In this document: one piece after another, positions 8,606 through 17,234 of the stretch | How positions within the stretch are numbered: position 1 is the first letter of the stretch | Layout: the number at the start of each line of letters is the position of its first letter | Source: Pseudonocardia petroleophila | GTDB taxonomy: Bacteria; Actinomycetota; Actinomycetes; Mycobacteriales; Pseudonocardiaceae | DNA length: 64,000 bases | NCBI RefSeq assembly: GCF_014235185.1 | Contig: NZ_CP060131.1 | Span: 3,913,501 to 3,977,500 of the forward strand | Reading direction: 5' to 3' | Program-made: the position numbers and the translations under genes | The notes under the pieces: generated by a model | What the model saw: only the letters and a program-made list of their open reading frames with translations | What the model was told of the DNA's origin: nothing | The model's database searches: none

Positions 8606-9544
8606 GTGCCCCACCACCCACACCCCCACCCTGGACGACTCGGCTCCGCCGCCCGACGCGCGGCCCGACGCGGCTGGCACGTGTTCCCCGTCCACCCCCG
8701 CAGCAAGGTCCCCGCCGTCTCGGACTGGGAGAACATCGCTACCACCGACCTCGACCAGATCGCGGCCTGGTGGCAGTCCAAGCCCTTCAACATCGGGATA
8801 AGCACCGGCCCCTCCGGGCTCCTCGTCATTGACCTCGACCCCAGCCACGGCGTCCCCGCCCCCGACCGATGGCGCGACGCTCGACACGGAAGCGACGTCC
8901 TGACCCGGCTCGCCGCCGACGCCGCCGAGCTGGTCCCCGAGACCTTCACCGTCGCCACCCCCTCCGGAGGGCGACACCTCTACTTCCACCAGCCCCACGG
9001 CGCGCGGCTGCGCAACACCCAAGGCGGGTTGGGTTGGCGCATCGACACCCGGGGCCACGGCGGCTACGTCCTCGCCGCAGAATCTCGCGGGCCAGCAGGC
9101 CGGCCCTACCGTGCCGTGAACGATCACCCCGTCGCGAACCTACCGGCCTGGCTCACCCAAGCTCTGACACCCAGCTCTCCACCACCGTGTCGAGACATCC
9201 GGGACGCAGCCCCGCGCTCGGGCACCGTCGCTCACGCACCTCGAGCGCAGGCCTACCTACGGGCCGTCATCGACGGAGAACGACACGCGGTCACGACGGC
9301 CGAGATCGGCCACCGACACGCCGCCCTGCTGCGCGCCGCACGTCGACTCGGCCATTGGGTCGGCAGCGGCACCCTCGATGAAGCAGACGCCCGCGCCGCC
9401 CTGACCGAAGCCGCGGCCCGCCACCTCGGTGTCGCCGGCTGCACCGCCCGCCAGATCGACCGCGACATCACCGACGGACTCACCTACGGAGCCCGCCGCC
9501 CCCGCTACCTCGACGACATCGCCCACCACCGGCCGAAGACCTGA
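8606..9544 (+). CDS. Bifunctional DNA primase/polymerase (Prim-Pol) domain protein
   Basis: 312 residues with an N-terminal Prim-Pol (AEP superfamily) domain: ARRGWHVFPVHPRSKVP, DLDQIAAWW, then the catalytic acidic motif VIDLDP and the GGRHLYF strand, in the usual order over about residues 5-200. The C-terminal 100 residues are helical and lack a recognisable helicase. Such proteins initiate replication of pSAM2-like actinomycete elements. GTG 8606 has GAGGAG 6 bp upstream; the longer frame from 8549 has no ribosome site. It follows ssb, which fits a replication role. Confidence 0.82.
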   Translation: MPHHPHPHPGRLGSAARRAARRGWHVFPVHPRSKVPAVSDWENIATTDLDQIAAWWQSKPFNIGISTGPSGLLVIDLDPSHGVPAPDRWRDARHGSDVLTRLAADAAELVPETFTVATPSGGRHLYFHQPHGARLRNTQGGLGWRIDTRGHGGYVLAAESRGPAGRPYRAVNDHPVANLPAWLTQALTPSSPPPCRDIRDAAPRSGTVAHAPRAQAYLRAVIDGERHAVTTAEIGHRHAALLRAARRLGHWVGSGTLDEADARAALTEAAARHLGVAGCTARQIDRDITDGLTYGARRPRYLDDIAHHRPKT

Positions 9545-9667
9545 TCAGCAGCACCTCGCGCCCTGATTGCTGCGCCCGTCCACCGGCCCGAATAGCGCGC
9601 CGTTGTGGCGCGTCTGCGCATTCCGTGATGCCGGTGACGGGCCTCCGGAGCACGGCGGCGATGGACC

Positions 9668-9835
9668 GCCCGAAGGTCAGCACACCGGGGCGGGGCGAGC
9701 GGCGATGAACCCGAGCCCGACCGATCGGGTGGGACGAGCCTCGCTGCGCTCGGACGCCTGACAGCGTTCCCACCCGATCCGCCGAGCCCGGAACCCCCGC
9801 CGGCCCTGCGGGCCCCCACCCCGGCGCGCTGAGGC
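9668..9835 (+). repeat. 170-bp repeat, copy 2, upstream of a small gene
   Basis: Near-copy of 7728-7898. In this copy the long-range pairing is better: GATCGGGTGGGA near 9724 is perfectly complementary to TCCCACCCGATC near 9768, enclosing the GCCTCGCTGCGCTCGG hairpin. It ends 38 bp before ATG 9874, at the same distance as copy 1 from ssb. Confidence 0.7.
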
Positions 9836-9873
9836 AAGCCGCGTTCCAGCGACACCGAGCACCGGAGGCCCAC

Positions 9874-10092
9874 ATGACCACCACCCAGCCCATCACCGCC
9901 GACACCGAGATCACCGAAACCGACACCCGCGCCACCCGACTCCAGGTACTCGAAGCCCAGGTCTGCCAGGTCCGCAACGATCTTGCCTACGCAACCGCCA
10001 ATGCCGACATCGGCTACGCCCTCAGCGCGACCGAACAGCTGGCAACACTGCTCCAGCACACCCTCCAAGAGCTCGCAGAAATCGCTCGATAG
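9874..10092 (+). CDS. Small acidic helical protein
   Basis: 72 residues, ATG with GGAGG 5 bp upstream. It is Thr/Glu-rich at the N-terminus, then a continuous amphipathic helix pattern (RLQVLEAQVCQVRNDLAYA and LATLLQHTLQELAEIA) suggests a coiled coil. No family is recognised. It shares its upstream repeat with ssb, so it may be co-regulated with the replication genes. Confidence 0.6.
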   Translation: MTTTQPITADTEITETDTRATRLQVLEAQVCQVRNDLAYATANADIGYALSATEQLATLLQHTLQELAEIAR

Positions 10093-10109
10093 CTGCGCTG
10101 GGACCTGGC

Positions 10110-10139
10110 TCGCTGGCCCGCCGAGTCGCGGGCCAGCGA
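10110..10139 (+). terminator. Hairpin closing the maintenance module
   Basis: TCGCTGGCCCGC and GCGGGCCAGCGA, a perfect 12-bp stem with a 6-nt loop, 18 bp after the preceding stop codon. Confidence 0.75.
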
Positions 10140-10428
10140 CGATTAAGCTCTGTTCTCGTTGGCTAGTTCCGTGTCAAGCAGGTCTAATGCTGCTGCCCCC
10201 AGCGCATATGCCCAGCTCAGAGGATTTTGACGTTCCCATCCATCCGTGGGAATCCGGCCGAATCCGGGCCCGTAGTTACTCAGTTAGTTACCCACTTGTC
10301 GATCTTCGAGCGGACCACATCTGCTGTCGACCCGTGGTCGATACGTGGCTGCGGGTGGTCTTCACCAGCCGGACCCTGGCGTGCGGCCAGCGGGGGGCAA
10401 CCCAGATGGAGCCCGAGGGCACCTGGCC
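10140..10428. other. Left junction of the catabolic island, non-coding
   Basis: About 290 bp without a credible gene. Its composition is clearly lower in GC than its neighbours (for example the stretch around 10150-10310, with GTTACTCAGTTAGTTAC near 10274). It separates the plasmid-type genes from the catabolic genes and contains the 30-bp motif at 10331-10360 that recurs at the other end of the island. Confidence 0.5.
10331..10360 (+). repeat. Island-flanking motif, left copy
   Basis: A 30-bp segment (CCCGTGGTCGAT, then CGTGGCTGCGGGTGGTC) that matches 40335-40364 at 24 of 30 positions in direct orientation. A shorter relative, GTCGACCCGTGGTCATC, is at 56191-56207. It could be a remnant of the insertion event, or a binding site dispersed on the element. 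Confidence 0.4.
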
Positions 10429-11964
10429 TCAGCGGTACTGCGCTTTCAGCAGCGGCCGGTCGACCTTGTTCGTCGCGGTGCGCGGGATCGCGTCCACGAT
10501 CTCGATGCGTCGCGGTCGCTGCAGCCCGCGCAGGTTGGGGTTGGACGCGCAGTAGGCCGCAATGGCCTCGGGGGTGACGCCGTCACCGCGCGGGACGACG
10601 AGGGCAGTGACCTTCTGGCCCAGCCGCTCGTCCGGTGTTCCGATCACCGTGACCTCGGCGATAAGCGGGCACGCCGCGAGATGGCCCTCGATCATCTGCG
10701 GGAAGACGTTCTCGCCGCCCGAGATGATCATCTCGTCGGTGCGGTCGATGTAGTACAGGAACCCGTCCGGGCCCGAGCGGACGAGGTCGCTCGTGCGGAA
10801 CCACCCGTCCTCGGTGAACTTGGCGGCGTTGACCTCGTCGAGCTGCCAGTAGCCGGGAGTCACCGCGTCTCCGCGGACCCACAGCTCCCCGACGTCGTCG
10901 GATCCGACGGGCAGCGGCTCCGTACCGCCCACCGGCACGATGCGGACCTCGGTGATCTGGTCGAGCGGGAGCCCGAGCGACCCCTCGCGGCGCGCCAGTT
11001 CGAGCGGCTCAGTGACCGACAGACCGCTCTGCTCCGTCTGACCGTAGATGTTGGCGGCCACGATGCCGGTCGCCTGCGTGAGCGCCTTGAGCCGCGCCTC
11101 GGGCAGGGCGCTGCCGCCGATGGCGCAGACCCTGATCGACTCGAGCGGCAGCTCGCGCCCGTCGAGGAAGTTGAGGATGTCGAACATCATCGCGGGAACG
11201 AGCGCGGTGATGGTCGGGCGCAGGGACACGGCGTCGTCGAGGTAGTCGCGCACCTGCCAGCGGCGCAGCGTGACCGTTCCCCCGGTCAGCAGCGTGGGCA
11301 GCGAGATCAGCTGGAGGCCGCCCACGTGGAACAGCGGGGTGCAGACCAGTGCGTGGTCCTGCGAGGTCATCGACCAGCAGTCGATGATCGCCTCGCACAC
11401 GGCCGACGTGTTGCGGTGCGTCTGGCGCACGCCCTTCGGCGTCCCGGTCGACCCGCTCGTGTACATGATGAGCGCGTCGTCGCCGTCGCGGCGGGGGGTG
11501 ATCGCTCCGAACGCCGTGCTCGTGAGGGCGTCGGAGAAGAGGGCGGCGGCACCCGGCACCCCGGCCTCGTCAGGCGCGGCGACGGCCACGATGTGATCGG
11601 CGGCGTCGACGCCGTCCAGAGCCTCGCGCAGCCGGGCGACGTCCGACGCCGGCGCGACGAACAGCTTCGTGCCGGAGTCGAGCGTCGCGTGCCTGATCGC
11701 CGCGGGCGGGAAGATGTAGTTGAACGGGACGGCGACGCCCCCGGCGTGCCAGATCCCGAGGACGGCCACCAGCCACTCGGGCTGGTTGTGCATGAAGATG
11801 CCCACCCGGTCGCCCGCGTGCACACCCTGCTCCCGCAGGTGGCCGGCGAACCGGGCGGCCTGCGCGACCAGCTCGTGGTAGCGGATCTCGTCGCCGCCGA
11901 ACCGGATCGCCACGTTGTCGGGATGGAGCCGCGCGGCGCGGTGCAGGGCAGTCAGGACGTTCAT
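10429..11964 (-). CDS. AMP-forming acyl-CoA synthetase / CoA ligase
   Basis: A 511-residue ANL-superfamily ligase that would activate a carboxylic acid as its CoA thioester. Seen are the P-loop MYTSGSTGTPKGV, the substrate-pocket strand region CTPLFHVGGLQL, the A5 motif YGQTE, the A7/A8 block WFRTSDL...DRTDEMIISGGENVFP and the C-terminal lysine motif PRTATNKVDR. The length is that of FadD3/benzoate-CoA-ligase-type enzymes. I use ATG 11964 (GAGGGAG 9 bp upstream) over ATG 12000. Its promoter carries the shared 17-bp element. The acid substrate is not known. Confidence 0.85.
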   Translation of the reverse strand: MNVLTALHRAARLHPDNVAIRFGGDEIRYHELVAQAARFAGHLREQGVHAGDRVGIFMHNQPEWLVAVLGIWHAGGVAVPFNYIFPPAAIRHATLDSGTKLFVAPASDVARLREALDGVDAADHIVAVAAPDEAGVPGAAALFSDALTSTAFGAITPRRDGDDALIMYTSGSTGTPKGVRQTHRNTSAVCEAIIDCWSMTSQDHALVCTPLFHVGGLQLISLPTLLTGGTVTLRRWQVRDYLDDAVSLRPTITALVPAMMFDILNFLDGRELPLESIRVCAIGGSALPEARLKALTQATGIVAANIYGQTEQSGLSVTEPLELARREGSLGLPLDQITEVRIVPVGGTEPLPVGSDDVGELWVRGDAVTPGYWQLDEVNAAKFTEDGWFRTSDLVRSGPDGFLYYIDRTDEMIISGGENVFPQMIEGHLAACPLIAEVTVIGTPDERLGQKVTALVVPRGDGVTPEAIAAYCASNPNLRGLQRPRRIEIVDAIPRTATNKVDRPLLKAQYR

Positions 11965-12030
11965 CCGGCGGCGCGCTCCCTCGTTCGGTCGGCCCGCCAT
12001 CGGACCGACGACCTCGTGTGTGATGCGCCG

Positions 12031-12077
12031 ACGACGTTAGGGATGCGGGGACCCGCGGGTTGTTGCAGTCCGCGACA
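12031..12077 (-). promoter_or_regulatory. Regulon promoter of the CoA ligase gene
   Basis: On the minus strand TGTCGC-GGACT-GCAACA (12077-12061) lies 21 bp before a -10-like TAACGT (12039-12034). It is one of thirteen promoters with the same layout and stands back-to-back with the promoter at 12106-12150. Confidence 0.7.
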
Positions 12078-12105
12078 GTCGGACGCGCGGTCGGATCACG
12101 CGCGG

Positions 12106-12150
12106 TGGAGCGGATTGCGACACGGCGACGGCGGGGCGGCGCCTAGCGTC
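12106..12150 (+). promoter_or_regulatory. Regulon promoter of the enoyl-CoA hydratase gene
   Basis: TGGAGCGGATTGCGACA at 12106-12122, then TAGCGT at 12144-12149 as -10. The 17-bp element is identical to those at 14638, 34373 and 36421 and, on the minus strand, 24845. The leader to the GTG start is about 50 nt. Confidence 0.75.
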
Positions 12151-12204
12151 GCGACGACCACCGCGCTGCGGTGGTGTGGACCGACGAAGGGAGGCCGGAC
12201 GATC

Positions 12205-12978
12205 GTGAGCGCCGGCGACGTGACCTATGCGGTGGAGGACGGGGTCGCCGTCCTGACCCTCGACCGCCCCGATTCCCACAACGCGCTGACCGTCCACATG
12301 GTGCAGCGGTTCGCCGAGGCCTCGGCCGCCGCGCAGGCTGACGACTCGGTCCGTGCCGTGGTGGTGACCGGCGCCGGGGAGAAGGCGTTCTGCGCCGGCG
12401 GTGACCTGGCCGAACTGATCCCGCGACTGACCGCGGGGGAGGTGGAGATCCTCACTCCCGACCCGGCGAAGCGGTTCCTGTCCGACGTGTTCAAGCCGGT
12501 CATCGCCGCGGTCAACGGCATCTGCGTGGCCGGTGGGCTCGAGCTGATGCTCGGGACGGACCTGCGGATCGCCGCCGACACGGCCGTGTTCGGCCTGCCC
12601 GAGGTGCGGTGGGGGCTCATCCCGGGAGGTGGCAGCCACGTCCGGCTCCCCCAGCAGGTCCCGTGGGCCTTCGCCATGCAGCTCCTGCTCACCGGGGACC
12701 ACGTCCCCGCCGAGCGCGCCCACGCCGCGTGGCTGGTCAACGAGGTCGTACCGCGGGCCGAGGTGCTCGACCGGGCGCTCGCCGTCGCGCAGGGCATCGT
12801 CCGCAACGGGCCCCTGGCAGTGCGCACCGCGAAGGAGATCGCTGTGCGCGCCCTGCAGAACGAGCCGCGCTTCGCGCTCGAGGCCGCGCTCAACCAGAGG
12901 GTCCTGACGTCCCACGACGCGACGGAGGGCCCGCGCGCCTTCGTCGAGAAGCGCGATCCGCAGTTCCGGGGAGCGTGA
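12205..12978 (+). CDS. Enoyl-CoA hydratase/isomerase (crotonase) family protein
   Basis: 257 residues with the crotonase fold: oxyanion-hole segments AGEKAFCAGGDL and VNGICVAGGLELML, and the PEVRWGLIPGGG block. The first catalytic Glu of true hydratases is retained in PEVRW, but the second position (AMEMVLTG in hydratases) reads AMQLLLTG, so Glu is replaced by Gln. It may therefore be an isomerase, ring hydrolase or C-C lyase rather than a plain hydratase. GTG 12205 has AAGGGAGG upstream. The long open frame to its left is non-coding. Confidence 0.82.
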   Translation: MSAGDVTYAVEDGVAVLTLDRPDSHNALTVHMVQRFAEASAAAQADDSVRAVVVTGAGEKAFCAGGDLAELIPRLTAGEVEILTPDPAKRFLSDVFKPVIAAVNGICVAGGLELMLGTDLRIAADTAVFGLPEVRWGLIPGGGSHVRLPQQVPWAFAMQLLLTGDHVPAERAHAAWLVNEVVPRAEVLDRALAVAQGIVRNGPLAVRTAKEIAVRALQNEPRFALEAALNQRVLTSHDATEGPRAFVEKRDPQFRGA

Positions 12979-12984
12979 GCCTGC

Positions 12985-13029
12985 TGTCCTACATCGCTAC
13001 AGCACAGGGGCGCCGCAGCGTCCTACGGT
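12985..13029 (+). promoter_or_regulatory. Regulon promoter of the SDR at 13036 (leaderless)
   Basis: TGTCCTACATCGCTACA (12985-13001) is a weaker version of the element, with the -10 TACGGT (13024-13029) at the usual distance. Only 6 bp separate the -10 from ATG 13036 and there is no Shine-Dalgarno sequence, so the mRNA should begin at the ATG. Confidence 0.6.
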
Positions 13030-13035
13030 CCGGCC

Positions 13036-13782
13036 ATGGACCTCGACCTGACCGACCAGGTGGCGCTCGTGACCGGTGGTGCGTCCGGCATCGGCGCGGC
13101 GTGCGTGCGCGAGCTGGCCGCACTGGGTGCCCGCGTCGTCGTCGCTGACCTGTGCGCGGACGCCGCACGGGCGACGGCCACCGAGATCGGCGAGCGGGCG
13201 TACGTGGTCACCGTCGACGTGACCGACGCCGCGTCCGTCGCCGCCATGGTGGACGCCACGGTCGACCGGTACGGGCGGCTCGACATCGCCGTCAACAACG
13301 CGGGTGTCGGCATGCCGGTCAAGGCGGCTGTCGGCGAGACCCGGTGGGAGGTGTGGAGGCAGGTCCTCGACGTCAACCTCGACGGCGTCTTCCTCTGCAT
13401 GCGCGCCGAGCTCGCCGTGATGGCGGGGGCGGGCGCCGGATCGGTCGTGAACGTGGCGTCGGTGATGGGTGCGGTCGCGTCACCCGGAGCCGGCGCTTAC
13501 GTGGCGTCCAAGCACGCGGTGGCGGGCCTGACCAAGACGGCGGCACTCGACTACGCGGCGCACGGGGTGCGCGTCAACGCGGTCGCGCCGGGCTTCGTCG
13601 ACACCCCGATGCTCGCCGGCCGCGGCGACGACCACCTCGACCGCATCGCCGCGGCCCACCCGGTGGGCAGGTTGGGGCGCGCCGACGAGATCGCCGCGGT
13701 GGTCGCTTTCCTTGCCTCGCCCGCCGCGTCCTTCGTGACGGGCGCCTACATCCCCGTGGACGGCGGCTACCTCGCGCAGTAG
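13036..13782 (+). CDS. SDR family NAD(P)-dependent oxidoreductase
   Basis: A 248-residue classical short-chain dehydrogenase. TGGASGIG (residues 13-20) is the dinucleotide site, VADLC at the end of the second strand favours NAD, NNAG is present, and the catalytic set is Ser in NVASVMG, Tyr and Lys in YVASK. It would oxidise a secondary alcohol or 3-hydroxyacyl intermediate of the island's pathway. It starts at the leaderless ATG described for its promoter and lies 50 bp before the next SDR. Confidence 0.85.
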   Translation: MDLDLTDQVALVTGGASGIGAACVRELAALGARVVVADLCADAARATATEIGERAYVVTVDVTDAASVAAMVDATVDRYGRLDIAVNNAGVGMPVKAAVGETRWEVWRQVLDVNLDGVFLCMRAELAVMAGAGAGSVVNVASVMGAVASPGAGAYVASKHAVAGLTKTAALDYAAHGVRVNAVAPGFVDTPMLAGRGDDHLDRIAAAHPVGRLGRADEIAAVVAFLASPAASFVTGAYIPVDGGYLAQ

Positions 13783-13832
13783 GCGCGTGCCGACCACGAC
13801 GACCACGCCGACCCGGGTTCCAGGAGATCACC

Positions 13833-14597
13833 ATGACCGATCGTTTCCGGCTGCGCAGCGCACTGGTCACCGGAGCGTCCGGCGACATCGGTTCCGCGGT
13901 CGCCCGGGCCCTCGTCGCCGAGGGTGCGCTCGTGACGCTGGTCGACCGCGACGTCGTCGCGGTGTCGGAGCTGGCCGCCGAGCTGGGAGCCTCCGCCCGC
14001 GCCGAACCGGCCGACGTCACGTCGGAGGCCGAGGTCGAGCGCGCCGTCGCCACGGCCGCCGAGTTCGGACGGGGTCTGCACCTCGTGTTCAACAACGCCG
14101 GGATCGAGGGTGCGGTCGGCCCCCTGCACGAGCTGGACCTCGCAGAGCTCACCAGGGTGCTGCAGGTGAACGTGGTGGGCGCGGCGGCGGTCCTCAAGCA
14201 CACCCTGCCGCTGCTCGGACCCGGTTCCGTCGTCGTGCAGACGGCATCCACCGCCGGCCTGTCGGGGGCGCCCTTCGTGGGTCCCTACGTCGCCTCGAAG
14301 CACGCGCTGCTGGGACTCACGAAGGTGGCGTCACGAGAGGTCGCAGCGCGGGGGGTGCGGGTGGTGGCCATCTGCCCCGGACCGGTGGCCGGCCGGATGA
14401 TGCAGCGTATCGACAGCGGACGAGCCGCGGCCGGGACGCCGTCGGGAGCTGCCCGGACCCCTGCCTCGACCACGCTCGACGACGGGCGGTACGCCACGGT
14501 CGACGAGGTGGTCGGAGCCGTGCTGTTCCTCCTCGGGCCCGAGGCCGGGTTCGTCAGCGGGTCGGGCCTCGTGCTGGACGGTGGACGGCTCGCCTGA
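13833..14597 (+). CDS. SDR family oxidoreductase
   Basis: 254 residues, classical SDR: TGASGDIG, DRD at the NAD-selecting position, NNAG, Ser in QTASTAG and YVASK. It has an unusual Ala/Thr/Pro-rich loop (residues about 195-215) before the C-terminal strand. ATG 13833 has AGGAG 6 bp upstream. It is probably in one operon with the SDR before it. Confidence 0.83.
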   Translation: MTDRFRLRSALVTGASGDIGSAVARALVAEGALVTLVDRDVVAVSELAAELGASARAEPADVTSEAEVERAVATAAEFGRGLHLVFNNAGIEGAVGPLHELDLAELTRVLQVNVVGAAAVLKHTLPLLGPGSVVVQTASTAGLSGAPFVGPYVASKHALLGLTKVASREVAARGVRVVAICPGPVAGRMMQRIDSGRAAAGTPSGAARTPASTTLDDGRYATVDEVVGAVLFLLGPEAGFVSGSGLVLDGGRLA

Positions 14598-14637
14598 GGC
14601 CGGCGCAAGGACCGGGTGCCCGCGGACGTCCCGGGGA

Positions 14638-14682
14638 TGGAGCGGATTGCGACACCGCGACCCTCCGTCGCCTGCCTACCGT
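14638..14682 (+). promoter_or_regulatory. Regulon promoter of the acyl-CoA dehydrogenase at 14773
   Basis: TGGAGCGGATTGCGACA (14638-14654) and -10 TACCGT (14677-14682), 22 bp between them. Confidence 0.75.
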
Positions 14683-14772
14683 CGGTACGGCCGGGAACAG
14701 GCCGGAGCTGGGCCGTCCGTGCGTCACCACCGGACCGGGCGGGACTCGAACGTGCAGGGAACCGGAGACGAC

Positions 14773-15951
14773 ATGACCGTTGAACTCGTACCTACCATCC
14801 ACCCCGATCACCGCGAGCTGGTCGAGTCGATCTTCTCTGCGGTCGAGGGCGTCCTCGCCGCCTGTCCCAGGGAGCTCTACGTCCGGCGCTCGCGCGAGAA
14901 GGCGCATGCACCGGAGCTGTGGGACGCGCTCGTCGCGGCCGATCTCCTCGCCATCGGCATCCCGGAGGAGCTCGGCGGGGCCGGCGGCGGGCTGACCGGG
15001 TGCACCGCGGTGATGGAGGCGCTGAGCCGCGCGGGGGTGCCGCCCCTGCAGTACTCGCTGACGACCTTCTCGCGCGAGGCGATCCTGCGTCACGGCACGG
15101 AGCGCCAGATCAAGGAGCACGTCCTGCCCACCATCAGCGGGCAGCGCCGCTTCTGCCTCGGGGTGACCGAGCCGGAGGCGGGTACCAACTCGTTCGCGTC
15201 GCGGACCGTCGCCAAGGCGACCGGCACGGGCTACCGCATCAGCGGGCAGAAGGTCTACATCTCGGCGGCCGACGAGGCCGACCACATCCTGCTGCTCGCG
15301 CGCACCGCCGGGCCCGGCGAGAAGGTGGGGCGACGGTCGGGGTTCGGGCTCTTCGTCGTCGACATGTCGCTGCCCGGCGTCGAGCTGCGCAGGCTCGACA
15401 TCGAGTGGCACGCGCCGGAGTACCAGTTCGAGGTCTTCTTCGACGATGTCGAGGTGCCCGCCGACGCCCTCATCGGCGAGGAGGGGCTCGGGTTCGACAA
15501 CATCCTGTCCTGCCTCAACCAGGAGCGCGTCGTCATCGCGGCGTGGGCCCTCGGGCTAGGGGAGTACGGGCTCCAGAAGGCCGTCGAGTACGCGAAGGTC
15601 CGCGCACCGTTCGGCACGCCGATCGGCGCGCACCAGGGGGTGCAGCACCCGCTCGCGCTGGCGAAGGCGGAGATGGAGGCGGCTCGCCAGGTCATGTACT
15701 CCGCCGCCGGGGAGTACGACTCCGGCCGGGACGCCGGTGCCCAGGCCAACATGGCCAAGCTCCTGGGCAGCCGGGCCGCGCTCGCCGCCGTGGACGCTGC
15801 GATCCAGACCCACGGCGGATCGGCCTTCGTGTACGAGACCGACGTGATCACGCTCTGGCCGATGATCCGCGTCCTGCAGATCGCGCCGATCAACAACGAG
15901 AGCGTTCTGAACTACATCGGTGAGCGCGTGCTGGGCCTGCCCCGGAGCTGA
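14773..15951 (+). CDS. Acyl-CoA dehydrogenase
   Basis: 392-residue FAD-dependent acyl-CoA dehydrogenase. Seen are the FAD/substrate block GVTEPEAGTNSFASRT, the strand KVYISAADEADHIL, the middle-domain end NQERVVIAAWALGLGEYGL, and the C-terminal RVLQIAPINNESVLNYIGERVLGLPRS. The catalytic base common in this region is not obvious. It starts at ATG 14773 with GGAG 6 bp upstream. It is followed immediately by the next regulon promoter, so it is likely a single-gene transcript. Confidence 0.87.
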   Translation: MTVELVPTIHPDHRELVESIFSAVEGVLAACPRELYVRRSREKAHAPELWDALVAADLLAIGIPEELGGAGGGLTGCTAVMEALSRAGVPPLQYSLTTFSREAILRHGTERQIKEHVLPTISGQRRFCLGVTEPEAGTNSFASRTVAKATGTGYRISGQKVYISAADEADHILLLARTAGPGEKVGRRSGFGLFVVDMSLPGVELRRLDIEWHAPEYQFEVFFDDVEVPADALIGEEGLGFDNILSCLNQERVVIAAWALGLGEYGLQKAVEYAKVRAPFGTPIGAHQGVQHPLALAKAEMEAARQVMYSAAGEYDSGRDAGAQANMAKLLGSRAALAAVDAAIQTHGGSAFVYETDVITLWPMIRVLQIAPINNESVLNYIGERVLGLPRS

Positions 15952-15954
15952 CCG

Positions 15955-15999
15955 TGTAGCGCCTTGCGACAACCCCGTGTGGCCCGCAGTTCCTACCGT
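15955..15999 (+). promoter_or_regulatory. Regulon promoter of the thiolase operon
   Basis: TGTAGCGCCTTGCGACA (15955-15971) and -10 TACCGT (15994-15999). It drives the five-gene chain 16059-20737, whose members overlap by 1-4 bp. Confidence 0.75.
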
Positions 16000-16058
16000 C
16001 GTGCAGGACCGGAGAGCCCTGGGCCTCCACGACCCTGACGAACGGGAGCAACGGCCAC

Positions 16059-17234
16059 ATGAGGTCAGCAGTGATCGTCGACGTCGTCCGCACGGCATCG
16101 GGCAAGGGCAAGCCGGGTGGCGCGCTGTCGGACGTGCACCCGGTGAGCCTGCTCGCCGACACCCTCCGCGCGCTGCTCGAGCGGACCGGCATCGACCCGG
16201 CCGGCATCGACGACGTCATCGCGGGTTGCGTGTCGCAGGCGGGCGAGCAGACCCTCAACATCGCCCGCAACGCCGTCCTGGCGGCCGGCATCCCCGAGTC
16301 GGTCCCCGGGACCACGGTGGACCGGCAGTGCGGGTCGAGCCAGCAGGCGGTGCACTTCGCGGCGCAGGGGGTCATGGCGGGCGCCTACGACGTCGTCCTG
16401 GCGTGCGGCGTGGAGTCCATGAGCCGGGTCCCGATGGGCTACAGCTCGGTCGACCAGCACCCGACCGCGCCGCTGCGGGCCCGCTACCCGGAGGGGCTGG
16501 TCGGGCAGGGCGTGTCCGCCGAGCTCATCGCCGCGCGGTGGAAGCTCGACCGTGAAGCCCTCGACGCCTACTCGGCGCGATCGCACGCCCGCGCCGCCGC
16601 GTTCGGTGCGGAGGGCGCGTTCGACCACGAGATCGTGCCGATCACGGTCAACGGGCAGGTCCACGACACCGACCAGACCGTGCGCGCGTCGACCACCGCC
16701 GAGGGCCTGGGTGGTCTCAAGCCGTCCTTCGCCGACGAGGCGCTCGGGAAGCGCTTCCCGGAGATCGAGTGGAGCATCACCCCGGGCAACTCCTCGCCGC
16801 TCACGGATGCCGCGTCCGCCGCGCTGATCATGAGCGAGGAGCGCGCGCAGCAGCTCGGGCTGCGCCCGCGCGCCCGGTTCCACGAGTTCGCCGTGACCGG
16901 CAGCGACCCCCTGCTCATGCTGACCGGCGTCATCCCCGCCACGCAGAAGGTGCTCGCCCGCGCCGGGATGTCCATCGACGACATCGACACCTACGAGGTC
17001 AACGAGGCCTTCGCACCGGTGCCGCTCGCCTGGCAGCACGAGCTGCACGCCGACCCCGAGAAGCTCAACCCGCGGGGCGGGGCCATCGCGCTGGGCCACG
17101 CGCTGGGCGCGTCAGGGGTGCGGCTGCTGGCCACCATGGTCAACCACCTAGAGGCCACGGGCGGCCGGTACGGGCTGCAGACCATGTGCGAGGGCGGCGG
17201 CATGGCCAACGCGACGATCATCGAGCGGCTCTGA
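16059..17234 (+). CDS. Acetyl-CoA C-acyltransferase (thiolase)
   Basis: A 391-residue true thiolase for the last step of beta-oxidation. The nucleophile Cys91 lies in DRQCGSSQQAVH. NEAFAPVPLAW, the His motif GGAIALGHALGASG and the second catalytic Cys in MCEGGGMAN are all present. The ATG is at 16059; the stop overlaps the next start (TGATG). Its intact residues contrast with the two thiolase-like proteins encoded just downstream. Confidence 0.92.
   Translation: MRSAVIVDVVRTASGKGKPGGALSDVHPVSLLADTLRALLERTGIDPAGIDDVIAGCVSQAGEQTLNIARNAVLAAGIPESVPGTTVDRQCGSSQQAVHFAAQGVMAGAYDVVLACGVESMSRVPMGYSSVDQHPTAPLRARYPEGLVGQGVSAELIAARWKLDREALDAYSARSHARAAAFGAEGAFDHEIVPITVNGQVHDTDQTVRASTTAEGLGGLKPSFADEALGKRFPEIEWSITPGNSSPLTDAASAALIMSEERAQQLGLRPRARFHEFAVTGSDPLLMLTGVIPATQKVLARAGMSIDDIDTYEVNEAFAPVPLAWQHELHADPEKLNPRGGAIALGHALGASGVRLLATMVNHLEATGGRYGLQTMCEGGGMANATIIERL

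Noticed and set aside
12106..12150. Sigma-54 type -24/-12 promoter for the regulon
   Set aside because: No GG-N10-GC spacing is conserved among the 13 sites, and the regulator lacks GAFTGA.
10345..12204. N-terminal extension of the enoyl-CoA hydratase frame
   Set aside because: It is antisense to the CoA ligase and crosses two promoters; the family length and the ribosome site fix the start at 12205.
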